In this document: piece by piece, positions 1 through 10,660 of the stretch
Layout of the letters: each line of letters starts with the position of its first letter
How positions within the stretch are numbered: the first letter of the stretch is position 1
Origin: Acinetobacter sp. HR7
GTDB lineage: Bacteria > Pseudomonadota > Gammaproteobacteria > Pseudomonadales > Moraxellaceae
Length of the DNA stretch: 60,463 nucleotides
NCBI RefSeq assembly: GCF_000773685.1
Contig: NZ_JPQO01000191.1
Location: 1 to 60,463, forward strand
Direction: 5' to 3'
The notes under the pieces: generated by a model
Told to the model about the DNA's origin: nothing
Database searches by the model: none
Seen by the model: the letters and a program-made list of their open reading frames with translations, nothing else
Made by a program: the position numbers and the translations under genes

Positions 1-82
1 ATCTTTGTGCAACAAATCCAACTCAAATTAAAAAAATAGGCATGGGGTTCAGCGGACGCTTACATTTATTCCTAATAACCAT

Positions 83-112
83 AAAAAAGCCACCCGAAGG
101 TGGCTTTTTTAT
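83..112 (-). terminator. Rho-independent terminator after rbfA
   Basis: A 6-bp GC-rich stem (89-94 with 99-104) flanked by A and T runs. Read on the minus strand the loop is UUCG closed by C-G, an especially stable tetraloop, followed by six Ts. It ends the rimP-nusA-infB-rbfA transcript. I see nothing recognisable in bases 1-82. Confidence 0.9.
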
Positions 113-127
113 TTAGCTTAAACAAGC

Positions 128-532
128 TTATTCATCATCTTTCTTGTCATCCACTGGAGGTAAATCCTTCACAGCTTCTGCAATCAGACCAAACATATAG
201 TTACCATACGCATTGGTTTTATCGTAATGGAAACGCAGACGTGGCGTAATACGTGTCTTGATACGACGGCTCAGTTCATGGCGCAGGAAACCTGATGCTT
301 TATTCAAGACATCCAAGGTTTCTTTATTGGCTGCTTCACTTTGCTCATCGCCAAGTTCACGCCCCATTACGGTCACATAAACTTCGGCATAGCCTAAATC
401 TGGGCTGACTTTCACCGCCGAGATGGTCACCAGACCACCCAGACGTGGATCTTTAAGCTCCTGACGGATCAGTTCAGAGAGTTCCCTCTGAACTGTATCG
501 GCCATACGCTTAAGACGCTGACTACCCGCCAT
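128..532 (-). CDS. rbfA: Ribosome-binding factor A
   Basis: RbfA is a small KH-fold protein that binds the 30S subunit and assists late 16S rRNA 5'-end maturation and cold adaptation. The 134-residue length is usual for the family. The N-terminus ([18 protein letters not shown]) and the LKDPRLGGLVTISAVKVSPDL stretch are typical. The tail is acidic and lysine-rich (DDKKDDE). The ATG overlaps the infB stop by one base (TAATG at 530-534), so it is probably translationally coupled to infB. It is the last gene of the rimP-nusA-infB-rbfA operon. Confidence 0.97.
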   Translation of the reverse strand: MAGSQRLKRMADTVQRELSELIRQELKDPRLGGLVTISAVKVSPDLGYAEVYVTVMGRELGDEQSEAANKETLDVLNKASGFLRHELSRRIKTRITPRLRFHYDKTNAYGNYMFGLIAEAVKDLPPVDDKKDDE

Positions 533-3249
533 TAAAGACTCCGTTTAATTAACTGAACATCGTACACTTCGATCTTGTCTTGTGGTTTGATGTCTTTGTA
601 ACCTTTCACAGCCAGACCACATTCCATACCGGCACGAACTTCTTCAACCACATCTTTATAACGACGTAGAGATTCAAGTTCACCCTGGAAGATGACGACA
701 TCATCACGCAGGACACGGATCGGTTTGTTACGGTGCAATACACCTTCAAGTACCATACAGCCCGCAGCAGCACCGAATTTACTAGAGTGGAATACTTCAC
801 GTACTTCAGCCACACCCAGAATTGTTTCACGGTGTTCTGGAGCCAGTTTACCACTCATCGCATCTTTCACGTCATCGATCAATTGGTAGATCACAGAGTA
901 GTAACGGATGTCGATACCATCAGCATCTGCTTTTTGACGTGCAGTGTTGTCGGCACGAACGTTAAAGCCTAGCAGTACCGCTTCAGAAGATTCAGCCAGT
1001 GTTACATCAGATTCAGTGATCGCACCGACACCTGAACCAATCACACGTACTTTTACTTCGTCAGTAGACAGTTCAGACAATGCAACGATCAGCGCTTCTA
1101 GCGTACCGCGTACATCTGTTTTCAGCACCACATTGACGATAGGCACATCTTTTTTGCCCATAGACGCCATGAGGTTTTCCAGACGCATTGCAGATTGACG
1201 TTCCAGACGTTTCTGACGTTCACGGTCTGCACGAGCATCAGCGACTTCACGCGCTTTCTTCTCGTCATTCACGACAAGTACTTCATCACCTGCCATTGGT
1301 GCTTCTGGAAGACCTAGAATTTCCACAGGAATTGAAGGACCAGCAGATTTGATACGTTTACCGTTTTCATCAGACATCGCACGAACACGACCATAAGATG
1401 AACCGGCAAGTACCAGGTCACCGACTTTCAGTGTACCGTTTTGTACAAGAATAGACGTTACCGCACCACGACCTTTATCCACACGTGCTTCAATCACCAC
1501 ACCTTGTGCTGCACCTTCTTCAGATGCTTTTAGCTCAAGCAGTTCAGCTTGAATTGAAATCAGGTCAAGTAGTTCATCGATACCCGCGCCAGTGTGTGCA
1601 GAAACTTTCGCTACCGGTACGTCACCGCCCCATTCTTCAGGCACGATTTCTTTGGTGGTCAATTCATTCAGTACGCGATCTGGATCAGCTGAGTCTTTAT
1701 CCATTTTGTTGATCGCAACGATGATTGGCGTACCCGCTGCACGAGCGTGGTCAATCGCTTCTGCAGTTTGTGGCATTACACCGTCATCTGCTGCAACAAC
1801 CAGCACCACGATATCAGTTGCCTTGGCACCACGTGAACGCATTGCAGTGAACGCTGCGTGTCCCGGAGTATCCAGGAAGGTGATGATACCTTTGTTTGTG
1901 GTTACATGGTAAGCACCGATATGTTGGGTAATACCACCCGCTTCGCCTGCAGCCACTTTGGTACGACGGATACGGTCCAGAAGCGATGTTTTACCATGGT
2001 CAACGTGACCCATGATAGTAACTACTGGAGGACGAGTCGTCTGTGCACCACGTGCTTCTTCAGCTTGTTCCAGCAGGTTATCTTCCACTGCAGTTTCAGA
2101 AACTAGTACCGGATTATGGCCAAGTTCTTCAACCACTAGCGCAGCGGTATCCTGATCGATGGATTGGTTCTGAGTAACCAGCTCACCCATTTTCATCAAG
2201 GTCTTGATTACTTCACGAACTTTAATCGCCATTTTCGCAGCCAAGTCAGCCACAACGATAGTTGCACCGATTTCAACATCATAAACCTGTTTCTTCACAG
2301 GTTTTTCGAAACCGTGTTTGTTTGACTGGCTAGACTTCAGACCACGTCTGTGTGAGTTGTCACGGAAAGACTGTTCTTCGCCACGACGACCGCCTTTCTT
2401 CGGACCACGGCTGTCTTTGTTGCCGCCACCGCGTTTGATTTCACGGTCTTCTTTGTTGAATGAATCTTCATATGCCTGACCAACTAGGCCCGCTGCAAGT
2501 GGAGAATCATCAATCACACGAATGGTTGCAGTGGTATCTTCAGCAGAGTATTTAGACGCCATTTTACGCATTTGCTCAAGCGTACGCTGTTGCGCTTCTT
2601 CAGCTGCCTTACGACGTGCTGCTTCTTCTGCTGCTTTCAGTTGAGCTGCCTGTTCTTCACGTGCCTTACGTTGTTCAGGAGTTTCAACCTGTTTGGTTTG
2701 CTGTTTAACAATCGGCTTGTTGTTTGATTTGCGTTTAACTACAACAGCTGCTTTAGGCGTTTCCTGTTTTGCAGTTTCCTGTTTAGCCGCCGCGCGCATT
2801 GCTTCCAATGCTTTTTTCGCTTTGCTTTCACCAGATACAGGTGCTTCAGCAGGCTTTTGCTCTGGCGCTTTTTGCGCAGCTTCAGCTTGCTGTGCTTTCG
2901 CTTGCTGTTCCGCTTGTGCTTTCGCTAAAGCTTCTGCCTTGATTTTCTCAGGGTCTGGCTTCACAAATGTATGCTTCTTACGAACTTCTACATTAATGGT
3001 TTTCGCCTTACCTGAAGTACTTGCCACTTTAGCAGTACTGGTCGTTTTACGTTTCAACGTGATTTGTCCTGCATGACCGTCCGAACCTTGTGACTTTTTC
3101 ACATGACTCATCAGGTGATCTTGTTGTTCGGCGGTAATAATGTCGTCAGATTTGCGCTGTGGTAAACCTGCCTCACGAACCTGTTCCAGGAGCTTCTCAA
3201 CTGGGCGACCCACGCTGAGGGCTAACTCTTTAATTGACTTGTCCGTCAT
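532..3249 (-). CDS. infB: Translation initiation factor IF-2
   Basis: GTPase that brings fMet-tRNA to the 30S subunit and promotes subunit joining. The 905 residues show an IF2 N-terminal domain (about 1-50), a long Ala/Lys/Glu/Gln-rich linker (about 80-330), then the G domain: GHVDHGKT near 414, DTPGH near 458 and NKMD near 512. EF-Tu-like domain II and the C-terminal fMet-tRNA-binding region follow. All GTP-binding motifs are intact. It lies 10 bases after nusA and overlaps the rbfA start by one base. Internal starts giving shorter isoforms, as in E. coli, are possible but were not resolved here. The initiator tRNAs it works with lie just upstream of the operon. Confidence 0.98.
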   Translation of the reverse strand: MTDKSIKELALSVGRPVEKLLEQVREAGLPQRKSDDIITAEQQDHLMSHVKKSQGSDGHAGQITLKRKTTSTAKVASTSGKAKTINVEVRKKHTFVKPDPEKIKAEALAKAQAEQQAKAQQAEAAQKAPEQKPAEAPVSGESKAKKALEAMRAAAKQETAKQETPKAAVVVKRKSNNKPIVKQQTKQVETPEQRKAREEQAAQLKAAEEAARRKAAEEAQQRTLEQMRKMASKYSAEDTTATIRVIDDSPLAAGLVGQAYEDSFNKEDREIKRGGGNKDSRGPKKGGRRGEEQSFRDNSHRRGLKSSQSNKHGFEKPVKKQVYDVEIGATIVVADLAAKMAIKVREVIKTLMKMGELVTQNQSIDQDTAALVVEELGHNPVLVSETAVEDNLLEQAEEARGAQTTRPPVVTIMGHVDHGKTSLLDRIRRTKVAAGEAGGITQHIGAYHVTTNKGIITFLDTPGHAAFTAMRSRGAKATDIVVLVVAADDGVMPQTAEAIDHARAAGTPIIVAINKMDKDSADPDRVLNELTTKEIVPEEWGGDVPVAKVSAHTGAGIDELLDLISIQAELLELKASEEGAAQGVVIEARVDKGRGAVTSILVQNGTLKVGDLVLAGSSYGRVRAMSDENGKRIKSAGPSIPVEILGLPEAPMAGDEVLVVNDEKKAREVADARADRERQKRLERQSAMRLENLMASMGKKDVPIVNVVLKTDVRGTLEALIVALSELSTDEVKVRVIGSGVGAITESDVTLAESSEAVLLGFNVRADNTARQKADADGIDIRYYSVIYQLIDDVKDAMSGKLAPEHRETILGVAEVREVFHSSKFGAAAGCMVLEGVLHRNKPIRVLRDDVVIFQGELESLRRYKDVVEEVRAGMECGLAVKGYKDIKPQDKIEVYDVQLIKRSL

Positions 3250-3259
3250 ATACTACCTC

Positions 3260-4744
3260 CTAGTTAAACCATGATTCGCGCGCTTTCATAATGAGTTGAC
3301 CTGCTTTCTCAGCATCCAGACCTTCGATATCGGCGATATCGTCGGTTGCCTGGTCTGCCAGGTCATCTACGGTTACCACACCACGAGCTGCTAGAGCTTG
3401 CGCGATCTCTGCTGTCATGCCTTCCATTGCAACAAGTTCTTCACTTGGCGCTTGTACGTTTTCTTGCTGTTGTAATGCATCAGCAAGTGCAATTTCTTTT
3501 GCACGGCTTTGCAGTAGTTCAACGAGTTCCGCATCCAATTCAATTTCATCAAATGTTTCTGGCGGTACGTATGCAATTTCTTCAAGCGAGGTGAAGCCCA
3601 TTTCTACCAACGCCATCGCCAAGTCTTCCGCAATATCCAGACGTGTTACGAACATGTCTAGGTATTTTTGTGCTTCGCTTTGTTGACGTGCGTAGTATTC
3701 TTCTTCCAGCATCATGTCCAGCTTGTAGCCAGTCAGTTCAGATGCCAGACGAACGTTTTGACCCTGTGAACCAATCGCACGTGCCAGCTGGTCGCTGGTT
3801 GCGAAAATGATGTCTGCAGTACGCGCATCTTCATCGATCACGATACTTGATACATCCGCTGGTTCCAGTGCGCTTGCGATGTACTGAGCAGGATCATCCG
3901 ACCATACCACAACATCAATACGCTCACCGTTCAGTTCCTGTTGTACTGCCTGGATACGTGTACCACGCATACCAATACAAGCACCAACCGGATCAATACG
4001 GTGGTCATTAGTTTTCACTGCAACTTTGGCACGTACGCCCGGTTGGCGTGCTGCTGCCTTAATTTCAATGATTTCTTCCGCAATTTCCGGAATTTCTTTT
4101 TTCATCAATGCAATCAGCATTTCAGGTTTCGCACGCGAAAGCTGTAACTGCGCACCGCGACCTTCACGGTTTACATTGAATAAAATTGCCGTAACACGTT
4201 GTTTCGGACGAAGAATTTCCTTCGGAATCATTTCTTCACGTGCCAGATATGCTTCTGCATTGTCACCCAAGTCAATAATGAAACCATCTTTGGTTTGTTT
4301 TTTCACTTCACCATAGATCAGTTCACCGACTTTAGATTCGTAAGCATCTGCAACCAGCGCACGTTCTGCTTCGCGGATCTTCTGTACAATCACTTGCTTC
4401 GCGATTTGCGCTGCAATACGACCGAAATCGATAGATTCTACTTCCAGCTCACGGATATCGCCGATCGACCATTTAGACTGGTCCACATCAGAAATCGCGT
4501 CCTGGCAAGCTGGCATTTCATGATCTTCATCAGCCACTACTTCCCATTGACGGAAAGTACGGTAGTCACCAGTTTTACGGTCGATTTCCACGCGAAGACG
4601 CGCTTCTTCCGAGTTTGTTCCTTCGTAGAACTTCTTCTTGGTCGCTGCAACTAAAGCTTGTTCCAGTGCCTCGAAAATTGCTTCACGAGGTACACCTTTT
4701 TCGTTACTAACCGTTTCAACGACGGTAAGAATTTCACGTGCCAT
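3260..4744 (-). CDS. nusA: Transcription termination/antitermination factor NusA
   Basis: NusA binds RNA polymerase and nascent RNA and modulates pausing, intrinsic termination and antitermination. The 494-residue protein has the N-terminal RNAP-binding domain (MAREILTVVETVSNEKGV), an S1 domain near 135-200, tandem KH domains (GACIGMRGTRIQAV; ARAIGSQGQNVRLA) and two C-terminal acidic helix-hairpin-helix repeats, the gammaproteobacterial form. It sits between rimP (35 bases upstream) and infB (10 bases downstream), the classical operon order. Confidence 0.98.
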   Translation of the reverse strand: MAREILTVVETVSNEKGVPREAIFEALEQALVAATKKKFYEGTNSEEARLRVEIDRKTGDYRTFRQWEVVADEDHEMPACQDAISDVDQSKWSIGDIRELEVESIDFGRIAAQIAKQVIVQKIREAERALVADAYESKVGELIYGEVKKQTKDGFIIDLGDNAEAYLAREEMIPKEILRPKQRVTAILFNVNREGRGAQLQLSRAKPEMLIALMKKEIPEIAEEIIEIKAAARQPGVRAKVAVKTNDHRIDPVGACIGMRGTRIQAVQQELNGERIDVVVWSDDPAQYIASALEPADVSSIVIDEDARTADIIFATSDQLARAIGSQGQNVRLASELTGYKLDMMLEEEYYARQQSEAQKYLDMFVTRLDIAEDLAMALVEMGFTSLEEIAYVPPETFDEIELDAELVELLQSRAKEIALADALQQQENVQAPSEELVAMEGMTAEIAQALAARGVVTVDDLADQATDDIADIEGLDAEKAGQLIMKARESWFN

Positions 4745-4779
4745 AAGTCACCTATTCGTTCAGATTCTTATTGATTTGA

Positions 4780-5304
4780 TTAATCTTGGTAGATCAAATT
4801 TGCTTTATCGATATTGTGACTGTCGATTTCCAGCACCTGCTGTTTTTCCACTTCCACTTGAATCGTTTCATTTTCGAGGTCAACGGCTACCAGTTTTGCC
4901 TGGAATTTACGACGGTTGTCTACAGCCGAGATCAAACGTAACGCTACAGTCTGACCAATATAGTCTGCCATCTGTGGCAACTGGAAGAATGGACGGTCCC
5001 AGCCCGGAGAAGACACTTCGAGTGAATACTCACCGGAAATTGGATCATGTACATCCAGAATCGCACCGACCTGTTGGGTTACACGTACGCAGTCCTGAAC
5101 CCCAATTCCACGACCCTGCTCTTCTTCACCATCTTCGTTGATGACAGGGGCAGCATTTTCATCGACCGGCTTGTCGATATAAATACGTAATAGAGAACGC
5201 TTGCCCTGTGGCAGGAATTCAATACCCCACAGGTTGACATCACAGGCTTCAACTGCTGGCGCAATCAAGTCCTGAAGTGCTTGAGTTTTATTTGATAGCT
5301 TCAT
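4780..5304 (-). CDS. rimP: Ribosome maturation factor RimP
   Basis: RimP acts early in 30S assembly. The 174-residue protein fits the family: an N-terminal alpha/beta domain ([27 protein letters not shown]) and a C-terminal SH3-like domain. The [19 protein letters not shown] segment is the diagnostic family signature. An acidic insertion ([11 protein letters not shown], about residues 56-66) lies between strands of the first domain. It is the first gene of the rimP-nusA-infB-rbfA operon. Terminators between it and the upstream tRNAs imply its own promoter in about 5305-5420, which I did not pinpoint. Confidence 0.96.
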   Translation of the reverse strand: MKLSNKTQALQDLIAPAVEACDVNLWGIEFLPQGKRSLLRIYIDKPVDENAAPVINEDGEEEQGRGIGVQDCVRVTQQVGAILDVHDPISGEYSLEVSSPGWDRPFFQLPQMADYIGQTVALRLISAVDNRRKFQAKLVAVDLENETIQVEVEKQQVLEIDSHNIDKANLIYQD

Positions 5305-5423
5305 TTACTCTCGTCATCTGGTGCGAATTTATGATCTATTTGACCACTACAAACCAATACAAACTATAGTAGTAGTGAAACATGGAACTTTGACCAAATA
5401 ATGTCGACACTACACGATAGCCA

Positions 5424-5450
5424 ATAAAAAAGGGCGTAAATCGCCCCAAT
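5424..5450 (-). terminator. Second terminator after the tRNA array
   Basis: Stem GGGCG/CGCCC around a short AT loop. On the minus strand it is followed by a run of Ts (the A-run at 5424-5432 of the plus strand). It is the more distal of two terminator-like hairpins separating the tRNA array from rimP. Confidence 0.7.
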
Positions 5451-5487
5451 TAATGCACAATTTCGGATTTTTTCAAATCCCACTGTG

Positions 5488-5520
5488 CAAAAAGGCCCAC
5501 CTTGTTGTGAGCCTCTTTTT
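5488..5520 (-). terminator. First terminator after the tRNA array
   Basis: Stem of AGGCCCAC against GTGAGCCT with one C-A mismatch, flanked by A and T runs and ending in five Ts on the minus strand. It begins only a few bases beyond the CCA end of the last initiator tRNA. Between this and the second hairpin, 5455-5488 contains another nested inverted repeat (GCACA/TGTGC enclosing GGATTT/AAATCC). Confidence 0.65.
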
Positions 5521-5527
5521 AGAAACT

Positions 5528-5604
<77 letters not shown>

Positions 5605-5690
5605 TCAACGTGCAAAAATTATATACAAAAGCCGATAAGTTTTCAATCAAAACCGGTCGATTGATATATGGTCTATTTGTTACTGAAACT

Positions 5691-5767
<77 letters not shown>

Positions 5768-5833
5768 TCAGCGTACAAATTAACTTTCAATTCAGGATCT
5801 GAATTGCCTTTAAAGTTTGCGGCTTTAAAGGAT

Positions 5834-5910
<77 letters not shown>

Positions 5911-5991
5911 TCAACGTGCAAATGACTTATCTCAACTTAAAACTCAATTTAAGTTGCCTCTTGAAAGTTTGCGTCTTTTAAAAGGATTGAT

Positions 5992-6068
<77 letters not shown>

Positions 6069-6116
6069 TCAACAGATATGTGCTGCATACACCAACTTAT
6101 GTTCTGGATAACAAGT

Positions 6117-6201
6117 TGGTGCGGAAGGGGGGACTTGAACCCCCACGCCCGAAGGCACTACCACCTCAAGGTAGCGTGTCTACCAATTCCACCACCACCG
6201 C
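6117..6201 (-). tRNA. leuU: tRNA-Leu(GAG)
   Basis: An 85-base class II tRNA with a long variable arm (TGCCTTCGGGCG), anticodon loop TTGAGGT (anticodon GAG, reading CUC/CUU) and encoded CCA. It is the counterpart of E. coli leuU, which also follows secG. The acceptor stem as written has T5 opposite T68 and a G6-T67 wobble; the other five pairs are Watson-Crick. Confidence 0.95.
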
Positions 6202-6254
6202 AGCTGCAGGCATTCTAGTCGTATCATGTACAAAAAGAAAGCCTTTAAGCGAAA

Positions 6255-6584
6255 TTATTCACCTGATTTTGGTGCAGTTGGTGAAGTTTCAGTCGATTGA
6301 GCTGGTGCAGTTTGCGTGGTTTGCACGCTACTCAAGCTATATGCATCAGTAGTTTGTTTCTTGGCAAATACTGCCAGTGTCAGGCTGGTAATAAAGAACA
6401 AAGCCGTGAAAACTGCAGTTAAACGGCTCAAGAAATTGCCTGAGCCAGACGCACCAAAGACGGTTGCAGCACCGCCACCACCAAAAGATGCACCAGCATC
6501 CGCACCCTTACCATGCTGAACTAATATCAAGACAATCATCAGTATCGCTAAGATAATATGTACTACCAGCACAAAAGTTTGCAT
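6255..6584 (-). CDS. secG: SecYEG translocon subunit SecG
   Basis: Inner-membrane auxiliary subunit of the Sec translocon, which helps SecA-driven export. The 109-residue protein has two hydrophobic segments (about 4-22 and 53-72) separated by the family's Gly-rich loop ([22 protein letters not shown]). A Thr/Ser/Pro-rich tail ends in PKSGE. It lies 13 bases after tpiA and upstream of tRNA-Leu(GAG), as secG and leuU are arranged in E. coli. Confidence 0.95.
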   Translation of the reverse strand: MQTFVLVVHIILAILMIVLILVQHGKGADAGASFGGGGAATVFGASGSGNFLSRLTAVFTALFFITSLTLAVFAKKQTTDAYSLSSVQTTQTAPAQSTETSPTAPKSGE

Positions 6585-6597
6585 GCTGAACTCCTAA

Positions 6598-7389
6598 TTA
6601 TTGTGTATTTGCAAATGCCTGAGCAATTTTATGGAATGACTCAGCATTGAGTGATGCACCACCCACCAGTGCCCCATTAATATCAGGGCAGGCTGCTAAC
6701 TCTACTGCATTTTCCGGTTTAACACTACCACCATAGAGAATCGCCATGCTTTCGCCATAACCGGTAATCTGTTTTAAACCTTGACGAATTTGCGCATGCA
6801 TCGCCTGTGCATCTTCTGGAGAAGCCGTCTTACCGGTACCAATCGCCCAGATCGGTTCATAAGCAATCACCACATTTTTCCACTGCTCTGCATCAACCAC
6901 CGTAGCAATATCACAGATCTGCTGCAGTACCACTGCTTCGGCCTGCCCTGCTTCACGCTGTTCCAGACTTTCACCCACGCAATAAATCACAGTCAGACCT
7001 GCATTTAAGGCATTCTTGATTTTGGCATTCAAAATCTCACGTGAATCGCCAAACAGTTCACGACGTTCTGAGTGCCCTACTAAAACGTAATGAATCCCGC
7101 TATCTGCGAGCAATTCAGCGCTAACTTCTCCAGTATAGGCCCCTGTACCGGCAATACGAGATACATCCTGAGCAACGGTATATACCGGACGAACGGCATT
7201 GGTTAGCTCTGACTGAATTTGCGTCAAGGCGATTGCCACTGGTGCTACCCCTAAATGACATTTCTCTGCCGGGATCGGCTGAGATTCAAGCAAATCTTTC
7301 ACCCCACGAACCAATGCCTGAGCATCTGCCTGCAGCGGATTCATTTTCCAGTTGCCCACCACCCATGGCGTAATCGTCGCAAACGACAT
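6598..7389 (-). CDS. tpiA: Triosephosphate isomerase
   Basis: Interconverts dihydroxyacetone phosphate and glyceraldehyde 3-phosphate. The 263-residue TIM barrel shows the substrate-binding NWKMN (Lys near 16), the catalytic His in [13 protein letters not shown], the catalytic Glu in [11 protein letters not shown] and the phosphate-binding loop YGGSVKPEN. It is the first gene of a minus-strand unit with secG. The gap 7390-7672 to the divergent pilB should hold both promoters, but no clear boxes were recognised. Confidence 0.97.
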   Translation of the reverse strand: MSFATITPWVVGNWKMNPLQADAQALVRGVKDLLESQPIPAEKCHLGVAPVAIALTQIQSELTNAVRPVYTVAQDVSRIAGTGAYTGEVSAELLADSGIHYVLVGHSERRELFGDSREILNAKIKNALNAGLTVIYCVGESLEQREAGQAEAVVLQQICDIATVVDAEQWKNVVIAYEPIWAIGTGKTASPEDAQAMHAQIRQGLKQITGYGESMAILYGGSVKPENAVELAACPDINGALVGGASLNAESFHKIAQAFANTQ

Positions 7390-7672
7390 AAATAACCTTT
7401 TTTACTTACATATCTTGAATTGGGCACATTCTACACGGAATTGGAAAGTTTGAAGAAGAGTTTTCAAGAGACATTTTTCAGCCAGAGACTGTTCAAATTG
7501 ATCATTTTTTGTTATCACTTAACACTATTGGGGATTTGTTCTTCTTACCCGTTCCGTCTTTTGAATATTAATGGGAAGAAGACAGCATTTTACGCTATGG
7601 TAATTTTACGTAAGCAACGTATAATTTTGATAAAGCTATTACAACAATTCTGATTCACAGGCATATTGAAGC

Positions 7673-9382
7673 ATGACAGCTATTCAGGGATCTTTACGAT
7701 TTACGGGGTTTATTCGTCGACTTGTCGATGAAGGAGTTATCTCTGCACCAGATATGCAGAGTGCTTTGGTCGGCGCCAAAAAAGAAAAAATAGACATCGT
7801 TCCATATCTGATTGAACGCCATAATATTTCACCGACTAAAATCGCTGAAACCATTTCGACTGAATTTGGCGAACCGCTGTTTGACATCAATGCCTATGAT
7901 CCTGCTCTGATCATTCGTGAAGACTTTGATGAAAAGATCATCACCAAACATCGCATCTTACCGATCTTTAAAAGTGCCAATATCCTGTTTGTTGCCACCA
8001 GCAACCCAACCAATGTTGAAGCCATTGATGCGATCCGTTTTGCCACCAAGCTCAATATTGAAACCATCATTGTCGAGCACAATAAACTCGAAAAGCTGAT
8101 TGAACAGAATTTTACTGAAGAAAGTACCTTCGATTTTGATGATGACTTTGATCTAGATGTTGATGTTGATACCTCTGATCCGAATAAAGAGGAAGAAGAG
8201 ACCAATACCGGTGATGAAGCACCGATTGTTAAGTACATCAACAAGCTGCTAATTGATGCAATTCGTATGGGTGCATCAGACTTACACTTTGAACCGTATG
8301 AGAAAATATACCGAGTCCGTTATCGTATTGACGGCGTATTGAGACAAGTGGCGACACCACCGCTGCAGCTTGCAACCCGTCTTTCCTCACGCTTGAAAGT
8401 CATGTCGCAAATGGACATTTCAGAAAAACGGGTACCACAAGACGGTCGTATCAAGCTAAAACTTTCTAAAAATAAAGCAATTGATTTCCGTGTTAACTCG
8501 CTGCCGACCCTATTTGGTGAGAAAATTGTACTGCGTATCCTAGATCCATCCAGTGCCATGCTTGGGATTGATGCATTGGGTTATGAACCTGATCAAAAAG
8601 CCCTGTTTATGGAAGCGCTGGACAAACCACAAGGCATGCTGTTGATCACCGGTCCGACTGGTTCTGGTAAAACGGTTTCCTTATATACCGGTCTGAATAT
8701 TCTAAATCGTGAAGATACCAATATTTCTACCGCTGAAGACCCGGTGGAAATCAACTTACAAGGCATTAACCAGGTCAACGTTAACCCTAAAGTCGGTTTA
8801 ACCTTTGCTGCAGCCTTGAAATCTTTCCTGCGTCAGGATCCAGACATTGTCATGGTCGGGGAGATCCGAGATCTGGAAACTGCAGAAATCGCAGTGAAAG
8901 CTGCACAGACCGGTCACATGGTAATGTCAACACTACACACAAATAGTGCGCCAGAAACACTAACCCGTTTACGCAATATGGGTGTACCATCATTTAACAT
9001 TGCCACCTCAGTCAATCTGGTGATTGCCCAGCGTCTGGCGCGTCGTCTGTGTTCACAATGCAAAAAACTGGCTGATATTCCAAAGCAGAGTCTGCTGGAA
9101 ATGGGCTTTACCGAAGAAGATTTACAGAACCCAGAATTCCAGATTTATGAACCTGTAGGGTGCAATGAATGCCGTGAAGGTTATAAAGGCCGTGTCGGTA
9201 TTTATGAAGTCATGAAGGTGACACCGGAAATTTCACGCATTATTATGGAAGATGGCAACGCCATTCAGATTGCCGAAGCTTCCGCACGCGCAGGTTTTAA
9301 CAATTTACGCCGATCAGGGTTATTAAAGGTAATGCAGGGGGTGACTTCTCTTCAGGAAGTCAATCGTGTTACCAGCGAATGA
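7673..9382 (+). CDS. pilB: Type IV pilus assembly ATPase PilB
   Basis: Cytoplasmic hexameric ATPase that powers pilus extension. The 569-residue protein has an N-terminal MshE/T2SE-N domain (about 1-150), an acidic linker (about 154-182), then the secretion ATPase core: Walker A GPTGSGKT at 327-334, Walker B and Asp boxes around 389-400 (DIVMVGEIRD) and the tetracysteine zinc site C460-x2-C463 and C497-x2-C500. It heads the pilB-pilC-pilD-coaE cluster. Confidence 0.97.
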   Translation: MTAIQGSLRFTGFIRRLVDEGVISAPDMQSALVGAKKEKIDIVPYLIERHNISPTKIAETISTEFGEPLFDINAYDPALIIREDFDEKIITKHRILPIFKSANILFVATSNPTNVEAIDAIRFATKLNIETIIVEHNKLEKLIEQNFTEESTFDFDDDFDLDVDVDTSDPNKEEEETNTGDEAPIVKYINKLLIDAIRMGASDLHFEPYEKIYRVRYRIDGVLRQVATPPLQLATRLSSRLKVMSQMDISEKRVPQDGRIKLKLSKNKAIDFRVNSLPTLFGEKIVLRILDPSSAMLGIDALGYEPDQKALFMEALDKPQGMLLITGPTGSGKTVSLYTGLNILNREDTNISTAEDPVEINLQGINQVNVNPKVGLTFAAALKSFLRQDPDIVMVGEIRDLETAEIAVKAAQTGHMVMSTLHTNSAPETLTRLRNMGVPSFNIATSVNLVIAQRLARRLCSQCKKLADIPKQSLLEMGFTEEDLQNPEFQIYEPVGCNECREGYKGRVGIYEVMKVTPEISRIIMEDGNAIQIAEASARAGFNNLRRSGLLKVMQGVTSLQEVNRVTSE

Positions 9383-9413
9383 TCAGGTGCTGATATAAAA
9401 TAAGGATAAATGC

Positions 9414-10646
9414 ATGGCTTCAGTGAAAAAAGGTCAGATGATGCCAACCTTCCTTTATGAAGGGGTAGACCGCAAAGGGGTTAAAATTAAAGGTGAAATG
9501 CCAGCACGCAACCTGGCCTTAGCCAAGGTGACACTGCGTAAGCAGGGCATTAGTATCAAGAGTATTCGAGAGAAAAAGAAGAATATTCTTGAAGGTTTAA
9601 TGAAGAAACGAGTTACCACACTAGACATCACGATTTTTACCCGACAACTAGCAACCATGATGAAAGCAGGTGTACCTTTGGTACAGGGTTTTGAAATCGT
9701 CGCCGAGGGTCTAGAAAACCCTGCTATGCGCGAAGTAGTACTTGGCATTAAAGGTGAAGTTGAAGGGGGTAATACCTTTGCTGGCGCACTGCGTAAATAC
9801 CCACAATATTTCGACAAACTGTTCTGTTCACTGGTGGAATCCGGTGAACAATCTGGTGCGCTGGAAACCATGCTAGATCGGGTAGCCCTATATAAAGAAA
9901 AAAGTGAGCTATTAAAACAGAAAATTAAAAAAGCGATGAAATACCCAATATCGGTAATCATTGTTGCAATTATTGTAACTATCATTCTGATGGTCAAAGT
10001 TGTTCCAGTTTTTGAAGAGCTGTTTGCTGGTTTCGGTGCTGACCTACCCGCTTTTACTAAGATGGTAGTAGCCATGTCTAAATGGATGCAAGCTTATTGG
10101 TTCCTTTTGATTATTTTTATCGGAATTGTGATTACAACTTTTCTAGAAGCCAAAAAACGCAGCAAAAAATTCCGTGATTTTCTCGATAAAACAGCTCTTA
10201 AAGCCCCCATTTTTGGCGATCTAGTTTATAAAGCAATTATTGCCCGTTATAGTCGCACCTTAGCAACGACTTTTGCTGCCGGTGTACCGCTCATTGATGC
10301 TTTAGAATCTACTGCAGGGGCTACCAATAACGTGGTCTATGAAGAAGCAGTGATGAAAATCCGTGAAGACGTTGCCACTGGTCAGCAACTGCAATTTGCG
10401 ATGCGTGTCACCAATAAATTCCCATCGATGGCAGTACAGATGGTTGCCATTGGCGAAGAATCTGGTGCACTGGATGCCATGTTGGAGAAAGTGGCTACCC
10501 ATTATGAAAATGAAGTCGATAATGCTGTCGATGGTTTAACATCAATGATGGAACCATTAATCATGTCTGTTTTAGGTATTTTAGTTGGTGGCTTAGTCAT
10601 TGCGATGTATCTTCCTATTTTCCAAATGGGTTCTATTGTTGGATAA
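9414..10646 (+). CDS. pilC: Type IV pilus inner-membrane platform protein PilC
   Basis: Polytopic platform protein linking the PilB motor to pilin polymerisation. The 410-residue protein has two tandem GspF/PilC domains (about 70-195 and 275-400), each beginning FTRQLATMMKAGVPL or YSRTLATTFAAGVPL and carrying the GEESGAL/VESGEQSGAL signature, with three membrane segments. An AAGGA Shine-Dalgarno precedes the ATG. It starts 31 bases after pilB. Confidence 0.97.
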   Translation: MASVKKGQMMPTFLYEGVDRKGVKIKGEMPARNLALAKVTLRKQGISIKSIREKKKNILEGLMKKRVTTLDITIFTRQLATMMKAGVPLVQGFEIVAEGLENPAMREVVLGIKGEVEGGNTFAGALRKYPQYFDKLFCSLVESGEQSGALETMLDRVALYKEKSELLKQKIKKAMKYPISVIIVAIIVTIILMVKVVPVFEELFAGFGADLPAFTKMVVAMSKWMQAYWFLLIIFIGIVITTFLEAKKRSKKFRDFLDKTALKAPIFGDLVYKAIIARYSRTLATTFAAGVPLIDALESTAGATNNVVYEEAVMKIREDVATGQQLQFAMRVTNKFPSMAVQMVAIGEESGALDAMLEKVATHYENEVDNAVDGLTSMMEPLIMSVLGILVGGLVIAMYLPIFQMGSIVG

Positions 10647-10660
10647 AAAGGCTACAATTC

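Noticed and set aside
2693..3076. Plus-strand open frame inside infB
   Set aside because: Its Cys/Ala/Phe-rich translation is the complement of the IF-2 Lys/Gln/Ala linker, a typical shadow.
7420..7653. 77-codon frame in the tpiA-pilB gap
   Set aside because: AT-rich composition, no Shine-Dalgarno, Phe/Leu/Lys-rich translation; more likely promoter space.
9455..10075. 206-codon minus-strand frame inside pilC
   Set aside because: Low-complexity antisense shadow of a clear pilC; no family features or Shine-Dalgarno.
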